Part shown: one piece after another, positions 55,910-63,844 of the stretch
Numbering within the stretch: position 1 is the stretch's first letter
Layout of the letters: each line of letters starts with the position of its first letter
Source of the DNA: CAVYUC01 sp963771595
GTDB lineage: Bacteria > Bacteroidota > Bacteroidia > Bacteroidales > Prolixibacteraceae
Assembly: GCA_963771595.1 (NCBI GenBank)
Contig: CAVYUC010000005.1
Coordinates: 1-64,000 of the forward strand
Reading direction: 5' to 3'
DNA: 64,000 bases
Notes under the pieces: model-generated
What the model saw: the letters and a program-made list of their open reading frames with translations, nothing else
Databases searched by the model: none
Told to the model about the DNA's origin: nothing
Translations under genes and position numbers: made by a program

Positions 55910-56149
55910 ATGGCCAAAAGAACCATACAAAACAACATCAGAAGATTACGGTTTGATGCCGGTGAAATGACACAACAGGAGTTGGCCGATCGTGTTAGTG
56001 TTTCGCGCCAAACCATTGTGGCTATCGAAAAAGGGAATTATTCCCCGTCGCTGGAGCTGGCTTTTAAAATAGCATTGACTTTTAAAACGCCGCTGGAAGA
56101 AGTTTTTACCTACGACCCCGAAGAAATTACACCTAAAAAGAAAAAATGA
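55910..56149 (+). CDS. XRE/HTH_3 transcriptional regulator, 79 aa
   Basis: A single HTH_3 domain, RRLRFDAGEMTQQELADRV, then SVSRQTIVAIEKGNYSPSLELAFKIAL, is followed by a short tail (EEVFTYDPEEITPKKKK). It belongs to the YvaO-like group of very short repressors. It starts 1 bp after the membrane-protein stop. It probably binds the TACA-N3-TGTA sites upstream of its own operon. Confidence 0.85.
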   Translation: MAKRTIQNNIRRLRFDAGEMTQQELADRVSVSRQTIVAIEKGNYSPSLELAFKIALTFKTPLEEVFTYDPEEITPKKKK

Positions 56150-56443
56150 AAGCTGTTGCCTGCACCGGATTCGGAGCTCCGGAAGTTCCGTCCGGCAGCG
56201 CAGGGATTTGAAGGAACAATTAAAAGAAAATATTCTGCAACAAATAGATTACGTGTAACTTGAAAAACTTCACTGACTGGCTAACTTTCGGCTGCACATT
56301 ATTTTCTCCATACTTCTTTTCGCGCAAAGGCGCAAAGGTTTTTAATTTGACACACAAGTAGCCTTCTGCATTATTTGATAAAGCAGCAACTGCCGAACTT
56401 TCAGGTTATTTTATTTATTTTGCCGGAAATTGGCAGATAAACA
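56150..56443. other. intergenic region without gene
   Basis: About 290 bp between the XRE gene and the CDF gene hold no frame with family resemblance. A CGCGCAAAGGCGCAAAGG segment near 56320-56340 resembles pieces of dispersed Bacteroidota elements. I see no promoter box matching TAnnTTTG at a good distance from 56444. Confidence 0.4.
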
Positions 56444-57367
56444 ATGGATAAAAAGCAGGTTTTAATAAAAGCTTCCTGGATTAGCATCATCGGAAACAGT
56501 CTGTTGTCCATACTTAAGGTAATCGTGGGCATTTTTTCCGGCAGTCTGGCTGTGCTCAGCGACGGAATCGATTCGGCCACCGATGTGGTTATATCGCTGG
56601 TCATGGTTTTTACGGCCAAAATTATGAATAAACCGCCCACCGCAAAATACGTTTATGGTTACGAAAAAGCCGAAGGCATTGCCACCAAAATTTTGTCGCT
56701 CGTTATTTTCTTTGCAGGCGCCCAAATGCTTGTCTCCTCCGTTAAAAGCATCTTCGACTACAGCGAAAAGATACTTCCGGGAAAGCTGGCCATAAGCGTA
56801 ACCATTATTTCCATTTTAGGTAAATTGCTGTTGTCGTGGTATCAGTACCGGCAGGGAAAACGCATCAACAGCCAGATGCTGATGGCCAATGCTGTGAATA
56901 TGCGAAACGACGTCCTCATTTCTGTCGGTGTGCTGGTAGGTCTTGTTTTTACTTTTATTTTGAATATGCCCATTTTGGATTCGGTTGCCGGTTTAATCAT
57001 CAGCCTGTTTATCATCTGGTCGTCAGTGAAAATATTTCTGGAGTCGAATGTGGAGCTGCTCGACGGTGTGAAAGATGAAAATGTGTACAACCGCATTTTT
57101 GAGGCCGTGGACATGGTGCCGGGAGCACATAATCCACACCGGGTCAGAATAAGGACCATCGGAAATTTATATATGATTGCCATGGATATTGAAGTTGACG
57201 GCGACATTACCCTTAATGAAGCGCATGAAATTGCCCATGAAGTGGAAGAGCGTATCATTCAACAGGTGGAGAGCATTTACGATATAGTGGTTCATGTGGA
57301 ACCCCTTGGAAAGGAACACCCTGCAGAAAAATTTGGTATCGACAAGGGCATGGTGAAAGAAAAATAG
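56444..57367 (+). CDS. cation diffusion facilitator metal exporter
   Basis: The 307-aa protein has six membrane segments and the CDF signature SGSLAVLSDGIDSATDVVISL, where the D/D pair of the metal site is in DGIDSATD. The second site is in NAVNMRNDVLISVGVL, where the usual HxxxD is NxxxD. A cytoplasmic domain follows (AHNPHRVRIRTIGNLYMIAMDIEVDG, LNEAHEIAHEVEERI). The His to Asn change points to Fe2+ or Mn2+ rather than Zn2+, by analogy with other CDFs; this is inference. The stop codon lies at the edge of a repeat. Confidence 0.88.
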   Translation: MDKKQVLIKASWISIIGNSLLSILKVIVGIFSGSLAVLSDGIDSATDVVISLVMVFTAKIMNKPPTAKYVYGYEKAEGIATKILSLVIFFAGAQMLVSSVKSIFDYSEKILPGKLAISVTIISILGKLLLSWYQYRQGKRINSQMLMANAVNMRNDVLISVGVLVGLVFTFILNMPILDSVAGLIISLFIIWSSVKIFLESNVELLDGVKDENVYNRIFEAVDMVPGAHNPHRVRIRTIGNLYMIAMDIEVDGDITLNEAHEIAHEVEERIIQQVESIYDIVVHVEPLGKEHPAEKFGIDKGMVKEK

Positions 57368-57530
57368 CCCGGGGTGAATGAAAGTTAAATGTTGAAACAT
57401 CACCCGCGCTGAAAGCGCAAAAAAAAGCTGAGGAAATAAGAAGAATTTATTTTGAACAAAAAAACAAGAAAAATGAAAACCAATAAAATAAGAAGGAAAA
57501 GTTTGAAGGAAATGATCTGCCCCGGAATGT
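57368..57530. repeat. degenerate partial copy of the 319-bp repeat
   Basis: CCCGGGGTGAATGAAAG (57368 on) and CGCGCTGAAAGCGCAAA (about 57406-57422) match internal pieces of the unit that follows, in altered order and spacing. No gene is seen here. Confidence 0.5.
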
Positions 57531-58232
57531 TGAAATAAGGCACACGTTCAGCGTTGCAACGTTTATAAATTCTCTCGCGCTGAAAGCGCAAATCATTTCA
57601 GCCCGGGGTAAGCGAATGAAAAGAGCGTCACCCCGGGAGAATGCAGGCAAAAACACGGCGCAATTAACCTGCTGATTGAAAAACAAGGTATCATGCGCCG
57701 CATTCCGCAAACAAATGTTTCACACATTTCTATAAATTTTACAGATGCGGCACACGCATTATTTGTATTTCAAACTCCGAAATAATTGCGCCTTTTCTTT
57801 TCCTGTCAACATTCCCTATCGCCAGTCCACAATTTGCTCTGCTCCGGGCTGAAATAAGGCACACGTTCAGCGTTGCAACGTTTATAAATTCTCTCGCGCT
57901 GAAAGCGCAAATCAATTCAGCCCGGGGTAAGCGAATGAAAAGAGCGTCACCCCGGGAGAATGCAGGCAAAAACACGGCGCAATTAACCTGCTGATTGAAA
58001 AACAAGGTATCATGCGCCGCATTCCGCAAACAAATGTTTCACACATTTCTATAAATTTTACAGATGCGGCGCATGCAATATTTGTATTTCAAACTCCGAA
58101 ATAATTGCGCCTTTTCTTTTCCTGTCAACGTTCCCTATCGCCAGTCCATGATTTGCTATGCTCCGGGCTGAAATAAGACACACTTTCAGCGCTAAAACAT
58201 TAATTCATCTGTTCGCGCTGAATGCGCAAAAT
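57531..58232. repeat. 319-bp tandem repeat, two full copies and one partial
   Basis: The motif TGAAATAAGGCACACGTTCA begins at 57531 and 57850, with a diverged third start at 58169, giving an exact 319-bp period. Copies 1 and 2 are nearly identical, and copy 3 fades after about 60 bp. Each unit contains CGCGCTGAAAGCGCAAA, a CCCGGGGT / ACCCCGGG hairpin, and a large fold-back element. Two minus-strand open frames here are by-products of the repeat and are not counted as genes. Confidence 0.9.
57976..58111. repeat. fold-back (MITE-like) hairpin inside repeat copy 2
   Basis: Outer arms GGCGCAATTA (57976-57985) and TAATTGCGCC (58102-58111) and inner arms CATGCGCCGCAT (58011-58022) and ATGCGGCGCATG (58064-58075) are perfect. 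The sequence between the arms is also partly complementary, giving a hairpin of about 60-nt arms and an AT-rich loop. Copy 1 has the same element with mismatches in the inner arm. Confidence 0.75.
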
Positions 58233-58484
58233 AACCCCTGATGTCGTTGATTCTGCTAAGGCGACTTATTTTTGCTGCAGGCATTTGAAAATATGTTTGG
58301 AATTTTCCAAAAGATGACTACTTTTATAAGCCTTAACTAAAACAAAATACAGCTAATCAATCTGAACCGCATGCATCAGATGATACGAACAACAACAATC
58401 AAGAAGAGTTTCTTTTGAGATAAGAGAATGAAAGCGTATACCATTACTTTTTTACAGAATCTAAATAAATAGATGTAGATGTAA

Positions 58485-59852
58485 ATGAGAATAGCACAAG
58501 GATATATTTTTAAACCCGAAAATCCTAAAATAATCCAGGACTCTGTTAGATTGGAAATTTCTGACGTTAAAATAGAATTTGAGTATACCGAGAATTCTTC
58601 TGACCTCAGTGATTTCAGTAAAATTGGAGTTATTTTAGGAGTTTTTAATGGGATTGGAAAAGTTACATTTCTTGATTGTAATATGTCTGGAAGTGCATCT
58701 GGAAGCGGTGCGAATGTGAAAAAATACTACGCCGATTTGATGTTACTTGGGGTTCATATTTCTGATTGGCAAAAATTCAAATTCTCAAAATGTATTGTTA
58801 ATATTCCATCGTTATTTGACTGGGTTGGAATAAGTGCAATAAAAAACAGATTATGGACTGAGAATAAATTATATTCAGAAATTCCGGAAGAAATAAAACT
58901 TGCAACATTTGAGAAATACGAATTATGGTTTTCATTTGGGTATCAATCTAAGTTTGCAAAAAATAAGATTCATTTAAATCAGTATACTAATCTAAAAATA
59001 GTTGCATTAGAAGATGAAATCCATTTAAGTGACTTATTGGAGATAATAGTACATTTCAAAAAATTCATATTACTTATAGCTAATGAAACTCCTTTTTCAG
59101 AGACTATCACTTTATTTAGCAACAAATATAAATACGAACATGACCGACAATTGATACCAATAGATTTGGTAGTTAATCCCGAGCGTCAAAACAATATTCA
59201 ACTAAGTATTAGTGCTATCAGAATTGAATTCAAAAAGATTCAAGATAATTTCGAAGAGATAATAAAAACTTGGTATGAGAATACTAAATTATACTCAAGT
59301 ATAGATTTAATAATAGAAAAGTTTATTAATCCAAAATTGAGCAGAGAGAATGATTTTCTAAATTCTTGCTTCTCAATTGAGACCTTTCACAGAAGATTTA
59401 GGAAAGTTGAAGTTTTTGAAAAGCTCGTATTTAAAAAGATTCGGGAATCAATTATTGATAATATTGAAAATGATGACTATAAGAAATTTATTAATGAAAA
59501 ACTAGCCTATGCCAATGAGCCAACATTTAGAGATCGCTTGTTTGACTTAAAAATACGTTTTGAGAACATTCTTCCTTCAGATTTCACGGTTGATGATTTT
59601 ATCGTAAAAATAGTAAAGACAAGAAACTTCCTGGTTCATCGAACAAAAAGCAAAAATATATTTGATGACTTTGATATGTTTTATGCTGCAAGATATATTG
59701 AAAGTATTGTGCGGATATGTATTTTAATTGAACTAAAATTCACTGAAAAAATAATTATTAAAGTTGAAAACTGTAATAAATCTCATTTACAACAAATATA
59801 TCATTTAAATAAAAAAATGAAAACTTCAGTGCCTAATAAAAGTTATATTTAA
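58485..59852 (+). CDS. ApeA-like HEPN-domain defence protein
   Basis: The 455-aa protein is laid out like ApeA anti-phage proteins. A beta-rich N-terminal domain comes first (about 1-200, GVFNGIGKVTFLDCNMSGSA). A helical C-terminal HEPN domain follows, with the RNase motif Rx4H in TRNFLVHR (Arg380, His385). HEPN proteins of this type are thought to cleave RNA on infection and stop phage growth. It is AT-rich compared with the core operons. It lies next to a structured repeat and a restriction-modification-like pair. The family assignment is from memory of motif and layout. Confidence 0.7.
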   Translation: MRIAQGYIFKPENPKIIQDSVRLEISDVKIEFEYTENSSDLSDFSKIGVILGVFNGIGKVTFLDCNMSGSASGSGANVKKYYADLMLLGVHISDWQKFKFSKCIVNIPSLFDWVGISAIKNRLWTENKLYSEIPEEIKLATFEKYELWFSFGYQSKFAKNKIHLNQYTNLKIVALEDEIHLSDLLEIIVHFKKFILLIANETPFSETITLFSNKYKYEHDRQLIPIDLVVNPERQNNIQLSISAIRIEFKKIQDNFEEIIKTWYENTKLYSSIDLIIEKFINPKLSRENDFLNSCFSIETFHRRFRKVEVFEKLVFKKIRESIIDNIENDDYKKFINEKLAYANEPTFRDRLFDLKIRFENILPSDFTVDDFIVKIVKTRNFLVHRTKSKNIFDDFDMFYAARYIESIVRICILIELKFTEKIIIKVENCNKSHLQQIYHLNKKMKTSVPNKSYI

Positions 59853-59939
59853 TGCTGACTACAGCGGTTTCATGAACAGCAGCTATTTGTCGCAAATCCA
59901 TAAATTAGTAAAACAAAATTTAAACAAACGAAAAAATAC

Positions 59940-61088
59940 ATGGCAAATAGCAACCTAACAGATGCAAAACGGGCTAAAAACGATGAGTTTTATACCCAAT
60001 ACCACGATATTGAAAAAGAAATTAATGCTTATTTGGATTATAACCCGGATGTGTTTAAAGGCAAAACCTTACTATTGCCCTGCGACGACCCGGAATGGAG
60101 TAATTTTACCAAATTCTTTGCACAGAACTTTCAGCGGATAGGCTTAAAAAAGCTGATTAGTACAAGTTATGCAGTAAACAGTAAAAAATATAAATCCGGA
60201 TACCAGCCAACCCTCTTTGAAGTAAACGATCCGCAATACGATGAATACAAAACCAAAAGAAACGGGAAAATATTTATTCTCGATCATGACAAAACCGGTG
60301 ATGGCAAAATAGATGTGGAAGATTTGGAGTGGCATTATCTGGAAGGTGATGGAGATTTTAAAAGCAATGAAATAAAAAAACTACGCGACGAAGCAGATAT
60401 TATCATTACGAATCCACCTTTCTCTCTGTTTCGTGAATTTTTGGCCTGGATAATAGAAGCCGGTAAGCAGTTTGTCATTATTGGAAATATGAATGCCATT
60501 ACCTATAAAGAAGTTTTTCCATTGATTAAAAATGATGAGATGTGGCTTGGTAATGGTTTTCATGCCGGTAATGCCTACTTCTCTACACCCTTTGCAAGAG
60601 AATATGCACATGGAGTTTATAATGCTGAAACCGGCTTGGTAAAATTTAGAAATGTTTGTTGGTTAACTAACCTTGACCACGGCAGACGTCACCAGCCGCT
60701 GCCTTTAATGACAATGGAAGATAATCTTAAATTCAGCAAACATAAAGAGATAAAAGGTAAAGAATCATATGAGCGCTATGAAAACTATGATGCTATTGAA
60801 GTACCCTTTTCCGATGCTATTCCTAGCGATTATGATGGGGTAATGGGTGTGCCTAGTAGTTTTCTTCATAAATATAGCCCTGAACAATTTAAAATTGTTG
60901 GAATGTGTGAAAACGAAGATTTGTATAAACTAAAAACTAAGGTATATACAACTGCAGAATGTAAACTGGCTTATTTAAACAAGTTTGGCAAGAAAGGGAC
61001 CTATGATTTAAATGCAAGTGGTGTAGTTCTTAGAGATGGTCTATTGGTCAAGGTCTATCAACGTATACTTATTAAACCTAGGAAATAA
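59940..61088 (+). CDS. EcoRI-family adenine-specific DNA methyltransferase
   Basis: The 382-aa protein begins AKRAKNDEFYTQYHDIEKE (the NDEFYT signature), shows LLLPCDDPEWSNF (about 45-57), and has the catalytic NPPF (158-161) in IIITNPPFSLFREF. The rest is the C-terminal DNA-recognition region of this family. It should methylate N6 of adenine in a short site and would protect the host from the partner nuclease. The next gene starts 5 bp after its stop, so the two form an operon. Confidence 0.88.
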   Translation: MANSNLTDAKRAKNDEFYTQYHDIEKEINAYLDYNPDVFKGKTLLLPCDDPEWSNFTKFFAQNFQRIGLKKLISTSYAVNSKKYKSGYQPTLFEVNDPQYDEYKTKRNGKIFILDHDKTGDGKIDVEDLEWHYLEGDGDFKSNEIKKLRDEADIIITNPPFSLFREFLAWIIEAGKQFVIIGNMNAITYKEVFPLIKNDEMWLGNGFHAGNAYFSTPFAREYAHGVYNAETGLVKFRNVCWLTNLDHGRRHQPLPLMTMEDNLKFSKHKEIKGKESYERYENYDAIEVPFSDAIPSDYDGVMGVPSSFLHKYSPEQFKIVGMCENEDLYKLKTKVYTTAECKLAYLNKFGKKGTYDLNASGVVLRDGLLVKVYQRILIKPRK

Positions 61089-61093
61089 AAATA

Positions 61094-62257
61094 ATGATAA
61101 CAACCTTAAAAACTGAAATCACCGTTAAAGATATTTGCGAAGGCTTTGTTTACAACGAACTTGAAGGTAAAGGATTGTTTGGTTTAAGCGGTAAACTCAC
61201 CATCCAACCGGAATACCAGCGCGCTTACATTTATGCTGATGGTATAAAAGATGCTGCTGTTATTAAATCCATACTCAAAAAATATCCGATTGGCTTGATT
61301 TATTTCGTCAAAGTAAGCGACGACAAATTTGAAATACTGGACGGACAGCAGCGTATTACCAGTATAGGGCGTTTTGTCACCAATAAATTTGCCATTAAAG
61401 ACGACAACGGTATGGAGCAATACTTTGATGGTATTGCAGCCGATATGAGGATCAGAATTTTAGAAACAAAACTCACGATTTATGAATGTGAAGGAGAAGA
61501 AAGTGAGATAAAAGACTGGTTTCGTACAATTAACATTGCTGGTGTTCCATTGAATAATCAGGAGGTAAATAATGCTATTTTTTCAGGTCCGTTTGTAACC
61601 CTTGCCAAAGAGGAGTTTAGCAACAGTCAGAATGCCAATATCCAAAAATGGAGTGCATATATTAAAGGGACAGTAAACAGACAGGCATATTTGGAAAGAG
61701 CTCTGGACTGGGTAAGCAAAGGAAAAATTGTAGACTACATGAGCCGGCACAGGTATGACAACAACATCAATGAATTAAAAACCTATTTCAATACTGTAAT
61801 CGATTGGGTTTCGGGTGTATTCATTGATGTTGAGTATGAGATGTGTGGCCTTGAATGGGGACGGCTTTACGAAGAGTATCATAAAAAGGCATATGAACCG
61901 AAAAAGGTATCCCTCGAAGTCCAAAAACTCTATGCCGACTCGTATGTCAAAAACCGAAAAGGGATTTTTGAATTTATTCTCGGCGGTTCAGTTGATACGA
62001 AATTGTTAAATGTCCGGGTTTTTGATGAAGCTACGAAGAAGGCGGTTTATAAAACACAAACTGCCAAAGCAATTGATAAAGGAGAATCAAATTGTCCGCT
62101 GTGTGCCCTTGGGCATGATTCCGGCAAGAGTAAGATTTGGAAACTGGCCGAAATGGATGCCGACCATGTAACAGCTTGGAGTAAAGGTGGCGCAACTGAT
62201 ATAAAAAATTGTCAAATGTTATGCAAGACACATAACAAAGCAAAAGGAAACAGATAA
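61094..62257 (+). CDS. DUF262 / HNH endonuclease
   Basis: The 387-aa protein has an N-terminal DUF262 domain: IQPEYQRAYIY (YQR at 41-43) and FEILDGQQRITSIGRF (DGQQR at 83-87), the ParB-like NTP-binding or cleaving motif. At the C-terminus is an HNH nuclease with Zn ligands CPLC (334-337) and CKTH (377-380), the core MDADHVTAWSKGG, and Asn/His in KNCQMLCKTHNKAKGNR. SspE and GmrSD also use DUF262 but with DUF1524. Placed 5 bp behind an EcoRI-type methyltransferase, it is probably the restriction partner. Confidence 0.85.
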   Translation: MITTLKTEITVKDICEGFVYNELEGKGLFGLSGKLTIQPEYQRAYIYADGIKDAAVIKSILKKYPIGLIYFVKVSDDKFEILDGQQRITSIGRFVTNKFAIKDDNGMEQYFDGIAADMRIRILETKLTIYECEGEESEIKDWFRTINIAGVPLNNQEVNNAIFSGPFVTLAKEEFSNSQNANIQKWSAYIKGTVNRQAYLERALDWVSKGKIVDYMSRHRYDNNINELKTYFNTVIDWVSGVFIDVEYEMCGLEWGRLYEEYHKKAYEPKKVSLEVQKLYADSYVKNRKGIFEFILGGSVDTKLLNVRVFDEATKKAVYKTQTAKAIDKGESNCPLCALGHDSGKSKIWKLAEMDADHVTAWSKGGATDIKNCQMLCKTHNKAKGNR

Positions 62258-62427
62258 TAGAACAACCTGCATAAGGCATGGAACAACCTAGAGAGCAGCC
62301 AAAACAGGTTGAGGAGACTCCGGATATAGGTGATTCCTGTTAATAGAATTACAATTTCACCGGAGAATATTATGAACAGTGGGCAGTCATTGATGTATAA
62401 CGAATCATTAACTATAAAAGCATAATT

Positions 62428-63306
62428 ATGATAGAGCAATTTTTTGAAGAAAAGTATGGAAAAGAAATTTGTGCGAATCTTTTCAACGACAATCAATTAT
62501 TAGCAGAGAACATAAAGGCGAAAAATGAACACGATCAGCTACTTGTTAAAACACATGTTGATAAAATTAATCAGGATTTAAATTTACATCTTGATGTTTA
62601 TAATAATAATTGGGCTTTTGATTTTTCGGGTTGGTTAGGCAAATTGGAAACTCGAGAACAACACTTAAAAAAATATATGATTATTGGGCTTGAACCGCAT
62701 GTTGAAAGATATGATTATCAAATTACCTACGGATTATCCGAAAAAGCACCTAATGGACAGAAAAGATTTACTGTTAATTTGGAAAACAAATTTGAGATAG
62801 GTTGTGAAAATGATAGCAGTTTAATTTGGACGAACCTGTTTAAGATTTTGGCGAATAACGACCAAATTGAGGAGGTTTTAAACAAGGGAAACGAAAAAGA
62901 AATGAAAATATTTTTAAATCAGTTTTATATCGCAGATTTATGCCATTTCGCCCCACAGGATAAAGCCAAAGCGGTGCATGATATAAAAGATTGGAAAAAA
63001 ATAAGATATGAGGTTGCTTTACACTTTTTAAAAAAGGAAATAGATTTAATAAAACCAGAAATTATTATAACACAAGGCAATGGTGTATTCAAGGAATTAA
63101 AACGTATTCTAAGATTCAATGAGAGTAATAGTTATCCAATTGGATTTGGTAAAAATACCTGGTTGGTTAAAAGAGGACAAGAAGTTAATAGCAACTATGA
63201 GATAATTAGTATCCCACATTTTGGTACAGAATTAAATTACAAAACTTTTTATATGAAGAATCGGGAATCGGTTAAAAAAATATTAATAGAAAATGGACTA
63301 ATCTAG
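62428..63306 (+). CDS. uracil-DNA-glycosylase-fold-like protein
   Basis: The 292-aa protein has no named family that I am sure of. The order of motifs resembles the UDG superfamily: YMIIGLEPH (about 83-91, where UDGs have GxDPY), FYIADLCHFAP (about 166-176), KPEIIITQGNGVFKEL (about 211-226) and IISIPHFG (about 265-272, where UDGs have HPSP or HPA). It could be a DNA glycosylase acting on modified phage bases or a nucleic-acid-binding relative. It follows the DUF262-HNH gene by 170 bp on the same strand. Confidence 0.5.
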   Translation: MIEQFFEEKYGKEICANLFNDNQLLAENIKAKNEHDQLLVKTHVDKINQDLNLHLDVYNNNWAFDFSGWLGKLETREQHLKKYMIIGLEPHVERYDYQITYGLSEKAPNGQKRFTVNLENKFEIGCENDSSLIWTNLFKILANNDQIEEVLNKGNEKEMKIFLNQFYIADLCHFAPQDKAKAVHDIKDWKKIRYEVALHFLKKEIDLIKPEIIITQGNGVFKELKRILRFNESNSYPIGFGKNTWLVKRGQEVNSNYEIISIPHFGTELNYKTFYMKNRESVKKILIENGLI

Positions 63307-63373
63307 AATCTTACATGGTAATATATGTAGGCCGCTATACTCACCAGAATGATATAATATGTAACCTCCGCTC

Positions 63374-63395
63374 CCGCGCGATTTTCATCGCGTGG
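63374..63395. repeat. short intergenic hairpin
   Basis: CCGCGCGAT pairs with ATCGCGTGG (8 of 9) across a 4-nt loop. The same phrase is familiar as a dispersed sequence in Bacteroidota. It lies between the glycosylase-like gene and remnants of an Ala/Glu/Lys-rich coding stretch (about 63420-63636, KQAEELAKQVEETANK) that has no start codon. Confidence 0.45.
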
Positions 63396-63636
63396 TTTAC
63401 AGCCAAAACAATCCGCATCAGCCACAAAACAAGCTGAGGAGCTGGCAAAACAAGTTGAGGAAACCGCAAATAAATTGAGGAAAACCCAAAACAGGTCGAT
63501 TCACAGAAGAAACAATTTCATTCCGAAACTGCCATACCCGAAGAATGGAAAGTTGCACTTGAAAATGCAGGAATACAGGTCCTATATTCTGCTCGATCAG
63601 GTTACCGTTACCATCAAAGAATTTGATAAAAAGTAA

Positions 63637-63667
63637 TTTGACAGGTGTATCTAATTAGGTACATTTG
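63637..63667 (+). promoter_or_regulatory. consensus Bacteroidota promoter of the short HTH gene
   Basis: TTTG at 63637-63640, a 19-bp spacer and TACATTTG at 63660-63667 match the consensus exactly. The ATG at 63677 is only 10 bp after the -7 box, so the mRNA would be almost leaderless. Confidence 0.65.
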
Positions 63668-63676
63668 TTGTAAAAT

Positions 63677-63844
63677 ATGAGTATGCCATTGGGATTAACA
63701 CAGCAGGAATTGGCGTTGATGAGTGGGACTTCAAGAACTTATATTTCCCGGATTGAAAATGATAAATCTGATGTTGAGCTGGGTACGCTTAGAAAAATTA
63801 TTGAAACAGGACTGGGTAAAAATTTGGAAATTAGTATTAAATAG
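63677..63844 (+). CDS. short XRE-type HTH protein, 55 aa
   Basis: The reading MSMPLGLTQQELALMSGTSR and then TYISRIENDKSDVELGTLRK gives helices 2-5 of an HTH_3 domain ending NLEISIK. It resembles the antitoxin half of HigBA-like systems but lacks helix 1, and no toxin gene is seen beside it. A consensus promoter directly upstream supports expression as it stands. It may be a truncated regulator of the defence island. The last 150 bases of the window hold no further clear gene. Confidence 0.6.
   Translation: MSMPLGLTQQELALMSGTSRTYISRIENDKSDVELGTLRKIIETGLGKNLEISIK

Noticed and set aside
57447..58029. Two minus-strand frames with nearly the same 60-residue N-terminus
   Set aside because: They are read from the 319-bp tandem repeat and its hairpins; their likeness comes from the DNA repeat, with no codon bias or start signal.
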